Positions 5,069 to 7,192 of a DNA stretch of 7,192 nt are shown here, in pieces. The stretch's first letter is position 1. Every line of letters begins with the position of its first letter. Position numbers and translations under genes: made by a program. The stretch comes from an uncultured Desulfovibrio sp. (GTDB taxonomy: Bacteria; Desulfobacterota; Desulfovibrionia; Desulfovibrionales; Desulfovibrionaceae). Under the pieces are notes generated by a model. The model saw nothing but the letters and a program-made list of their open reading frames with translations, did no database searches and was not told the origin of the DNA. The stretch lies in contig CAMWTD010000114.1 of NCBI GenBank assembly GCA_947177085.1, positions 1 to 7,192 on the forward strand, written 5' to 3'.

Positions 5069-5737
5069 ATGAAAACAGCCCATAACGCCCCCCGCCGGGC
5101 CTTTCTCGCCCGCACGGCCCTGGGCGCCGCCTGCGCCATGACCGTGCCCGGGCTTGCCCTGGCCGCCGGGGATACAAAGGACAAAGCCGCCACGCCCGGG
5201 AACCCGCTGGACGCGCTCACCGCCCTTGAGACCCGGCGCAGCGTGCGCGCCTATACGCACGAGCCCGTCTCGGACAAGGACCTCGACACCGTGCTCGCCG
5301 CGGCGCAGCTTGCCCCCAGCGCGGCCAACGAGCAGCCCTGGGACTTCGTGGTCATCCGCGACCCGAAGACCCTCGCGAAGGTGGGCGACATCAACCCCTA
5401 CGCCGCATTCGCCGCCAAGGCCCCGGCCGCCATCCTCGTCTGCCTGGATACGGAAAAGGAAGATATCCCGGGCATGGGCATCCTCGATGTGGCCATGAGC
5501 GCCGAGAACCTTTTGCTGGCCGCGCACGGCATCGGCCTCGGCGCGGTGTTCACGGGCGTCTATCCCATGGTGGACCGCATGGAGGGCTTCTCAAAGCTGC
5601 TGGACATGCCCGAGAACATCATCCCGGTGGGGCTCGTCGTGCTCGGGCATCCGGCCATCCCCGGGCTGCGCACGGCCGAGGACCGGGTGAAGCCGGAGAA
5701 CGTGCACTGGGAAAACTGGGCGGGGAAGCGGAAGTAG
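5069..5737 (+). CDS. Exported (Tat-type) nitroreductase-family flavoprotein
   Basis: A 222-residue protein of the FMN-dependent nitroreductase family, whose members use NAD(P)H or other donors to reduce nitro compounds, quinones or similar substrates. The N-terminus looks like a twin-arginine signal: RRAFLAR (9-15), a hydrophobic stretch (16-31) and a likely cleavage after Ala32 or Ala33. Tat export fits, because Tat carries folded, cofactor-loaded proteins. The mature domain shows the FMN-phosphate motif TRRSVRAY (55-62), APSAANEQPW (82-91), a central MSAENLLLAAHGIGLGAVFTG (143-163) and PVGLVVLGHPA near the C-terminus. AAGGAG seven bases before the ATG supports the start. The gene is divergent from xsc, sharing a 372-bp control region, and convergent with the AGCS gene 30 bp away. 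Cys22 lacks a good lipobox, so a lipoprotein is less likely. Family call secure; substrate and electron donor in the periplasm unknown. Confidence 0.92.
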   Translation: MKTAHNAPRRAFLARTALGAACAMTVPGLALAAGDTKDKAATPGNPLDALTALETRRSVRAYTHEPVSDKDLDTVLAAAQLAPSAANEQPWDFVVIRDPKTLAKVGDINPYAAFAAKAPAAILVCLDTEKEDIPGMGILDVAMSAENLLLAAHGIGLGAVFTGVYPMVDRMEGFSKLLDMPENIIPVGLVVLGHPAIPGLRTAEDRVKPENVHWENWAGKRK

Positions 5738-5744
5738 GGAAGAT

Positions 5745-5763
5745 GCCGCCGTTGCGGGGCGGC
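5745..5763. terminator. Short hairpin between the convergent nitroreductase and AGCS genes
   Basis: GCCGCC (5745-5750) pairs with GGCGGC (5758-5763) around a 7-nt loop in the 30-bp gap between two converging genes. There is no U tract on either side, so an intrinsic terminator is doubtful, although the position would suit one serving both genes. Confidence 0.25.
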
Positions 5764-5767
5764 CGCC

Positions 5768-7144
5768 CTACTTCTTGACCGACTTCTCGAGCAGGTGCTC
5801 GAACTCGGCGAGATGCTTCACCACCACCTTATTGAGCGCCCAGAGCGCCACCAGGTTGGGGATGACCATGAGGCCGTTGAAGAGGTCGGCGAGCTGCCAG
5901 ACCAGGTCCACATGCAGGCAGGCCCCCCCGGCCACGAAGGCCACGGCCACCGCGCGGTACACGCCCACGCCGCGGCCGTTGAAGAGAAAGCGCACGTTCT
6001 GCGCGCCGAAGAAGTACCAGCCCACGATGGTGGAAAAGGCGAAGAAGAACAGGCACACGGCCACGAAGATGCCGCCGAAGCCGCCCATATCCACGGCATA
6101 GGCGGCCTGGGTGAGGCGGATGCCCGTGGCCTCGCCCGCGCCCGGCACAAAGACGCCGGACACGAGGATGACGAGCGCCGTGAAGGTGATGATCACAAAG
6201 GTGGTGAACACGCCGAAAATGGCGACAAGCCCCTGCTGGCAGGGATGCTCCACCCGGGCCACCGCGTGGGCGTGCGGCGTGGAGCCCATGCCGGCCTCGT
6301 TGGCGAAGAGGCCCCGAGCCACGCCGTAGCGCATGGCCTCGCGGATGCTGATGCCCACCGCGCCGCCGAGCACGGCCTGCGGATGGAAGGCCGCCTCGAA
6401 GATGAGGCCGAAGGCCGGCAGGATGGCGTGGGCGTGGCTCACGAGCACATAGGTTCCGCCGGCGATATAGAGGATGGCCATGGTGGGCACGAGCTTCTCG
6501 GTAACGCTGGCGATGCGGCCGAGGCCGCCGATAAAGACGAGGCCCGCGAGCGCGGCCACGATGAGGCCCACCACGAGCCTGTCCACGCCGAGGGCGCTGT
6601 TGAAGGCCTCGGCGATGGTGTTGGACTGCACCATGTTGCCGATGCAGCCCAGCGCCACGATGATGGCGATGGCGAAGAACACGGCGAGCGGCCGGTATTT
6701 CTCGCCCATGCCGCGCGTGATGTACCAGGCCGGGCCGCCCACCACATGGCCTTCGCTGTCCGTGGTCTTGTAGACCTGGGCCAGCACCGCCTCGGCGAAG
6801 ATGGTCGCCATGCCGAAAAAGGCCGCGACCCAGAGCCAGAAGAGCGCGCCCGGGCCGCCCAGCACCATGGCCGTGGCCGTGCCCGCCACGTTGCCCGTGC
6901 CCACCTGGGCGGCGATGGCCGTGGCGAGCGCCTGGAAGGAACTCATGCCCTTCTTGTCCGCCGGGCGGCCGAAGAGGCTGGCCCCGCCCATGAGGTAGCG
7001 CAGGGCGAGCCCGAACTTGCGCACCTGCACGAAGCGCAGCCTGAGCGTATAGAAAAGGCCCGTGCCGCAGAGCAGCGGGATAAGGAACAGCGTTCCCCAG
7101 AGAAAGCTGTTAACGTCCGTGACCCAGTGGGTGAGGGCTGTCAT
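5768..7144 (-). CDS. AGCS-family sodium:alanine (amino acid) symporter
   Basis: A 458-residue multi-spanning inner-membrane carrier of the alanine-or-glycine:cation symporter family (TC 2.A.25), within the normal length range. Diagnostic stretches are QVGTGNVAGTATAM (80-93), the family signature GGPGALFWLWVAAFFGM (96-112), and a conserved block GLFANEAGMGSTPHAHA in the second half. About ten to eleven hydrophobic helices alternate with short loops. The C-terminus ends in a charged tail (KHLAEFEHLLEKSVKK). Members bring in alanine, glycine or related small amino acids with sodium. The start at 7144 has only a weak GAGA ribosome-binding sequence five bases upstream, and just 48 bp of upstream sequence is available, so its promoter is outside view. 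The gene converges on the nitroreductase gene. Near xsc and phnX, whose upstream transaminases would make alanine from pyruvate, an alanine or taurine role is conceivable, but this is inference. Confidence 0.94.
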   Translation of the reverse strand: MTALTHWVTDVNSFLWGTLFLIPLLCGTGLFYTLRLRFVQVRKFGLALRYLMGGASLFGRPADKKGMSSFQALATAIAAQVGTGNVAGTATAMVLGGPGALFWLWVAAFFGMATIFAEAVLAQVYKTTDSEGHVVGGPAWYITRGMGEKYRPLAVFFAIAIIVALGCIGNMVQSNTIAEAFNSALGVDRLVVGLIVAALAGLVFIGGLGRIASVTEKLVPTMAILYIAGGTYVLVSHAHAILPAFGLIFEAAFHPQAVLGGAVGISIREAMRYGVARGLFANEAGMGSTPHAHAVARVEHPCQQGLVAIFGVFTTFVIITFTALVILVSGVFVPGAGEATGIRLTQAAYAVDMGGFGGIFVAVCLFFFAFSTIVGWYFFGAQNVRFLFNGRGVGVYRAVAVAFVAGGACLHVDLVWQLADLFNGLMVIPNLVALWALNKVVVKHLAEFEHLLEKSVKK

Positions 7145-7192
7145 GTCGGTCTCGCTGGTGGGAGTGGGCGGAATCAGTCAATGGCGTGGCCC
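7145..7192. other. Upstream edge of the AGCS gene
   Basis: The 48 bases to the window end hold a weak ribosome-binding sequence for the AGCS gene and, on the minus strand, a TTGACT resembling a -35 element (complement of 7175-7180). No matching -10 hexamer is seen at 16-18 nt, so I do not call a promoter. Confidence 0.3.

Noticed and set aside
5085..5136. Lipoprotein signal at Cys22 of the nitroreductase
   Set aside because: Position -3 is Gly rather than a hydrophobic residue, and the hydrophobic segment continues past the Cys to a standard Ala-x-Ala site.
4697..5527. In-frame upstream extension of the xsc reading frame giving an 860-residue protein
   Set aside because: The extension covers the sigma-54 promoter and runs antisense through the nitroreductase gene. 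Its residues show no family similarity. The start at 4696 has a good ribosome-binding site and the expected Xsc N-terminus.

Overview
The window looks like chromosome from a high-GC sulfidogenic deltaproteobacterium (Desulfovibrionaceae type, such as Desulfovibrio or Bilophila). This is inferred from four things: GC-rich codon use, a sulfoacetaldehyde acetyltransferase (Xsc) gene, a Fur-box-like site matching the form reported for Desulfovibrio, and a sigma-54 promoter with paired upstream activator-type sites. No rRNA, CRISPR array, insertion sequence or phage gene is visible. The window holds five protein genes and one tRNA.

Left part (1-1970): an EamA/DMT-family transporter (296-1255, minus) has a Fur-like palindrome and an unusual T7G9 tract upstream. 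Next is a stand-alone tRNA-Lys(UUU) gene (1705-1780, minus) with a near-consensus sigma-70 promoter on one side and an intrinsic terminator on the other.

Centre (1971-4696): xsc (2945-4696) is followed on the same minus strand by phnX, phosphonoacetaldehyde hydrolase (1971-2819). Xsc converts sulfoacetaldehyde plus phosphate to acetyl phosphate and sulfite. PhnX splits the phosphonate analogue, phosphonoacetaldehyde, into acetaldehyde and phosphate. Together they suggest a unit for C2 sulfonate and C2 phosphonate aldehydes. No transaminase that would make these aldehydes (Tpa, PhnW) lies in the window. The 125-nt gap between the genes carries a very stable UUCG-capped hairpin and a possible leaky terminator.

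Control region (4697-5068): this divergent region between xsc and a nitroreductase is the most informative non-coding stretch. It has a GG-N10-GC sigma-54 promoter facing xsc. About 120-170 bp upstream of the inferred start are two TGTC-N10-GACA palindromes, 31 bp apart centre to centre, as expected for an enhancer-binding protein. An overlapping 9-bp inverted repeat and two hairpins lie toward the nitroreductase.

Right part (5069-7192): a nitroreductase-family flavoprotein (5069-5737, plus) has a twin-arginine-type signal peptide and is predicted to be exported. It converges on a sodium:alanine symporter family (AGCS) transporter (5768-7144, minus). If the region forms one physiological unit, AGCS could move alanine or a related small amine, Xsc would release sulfite for respiration and acetyl phosphate for ATP, and PhnX would supply phosphate and acetaldehyde. 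That linkage is inference; only the xsc-phnX order and the regulatory sites are directly visible.
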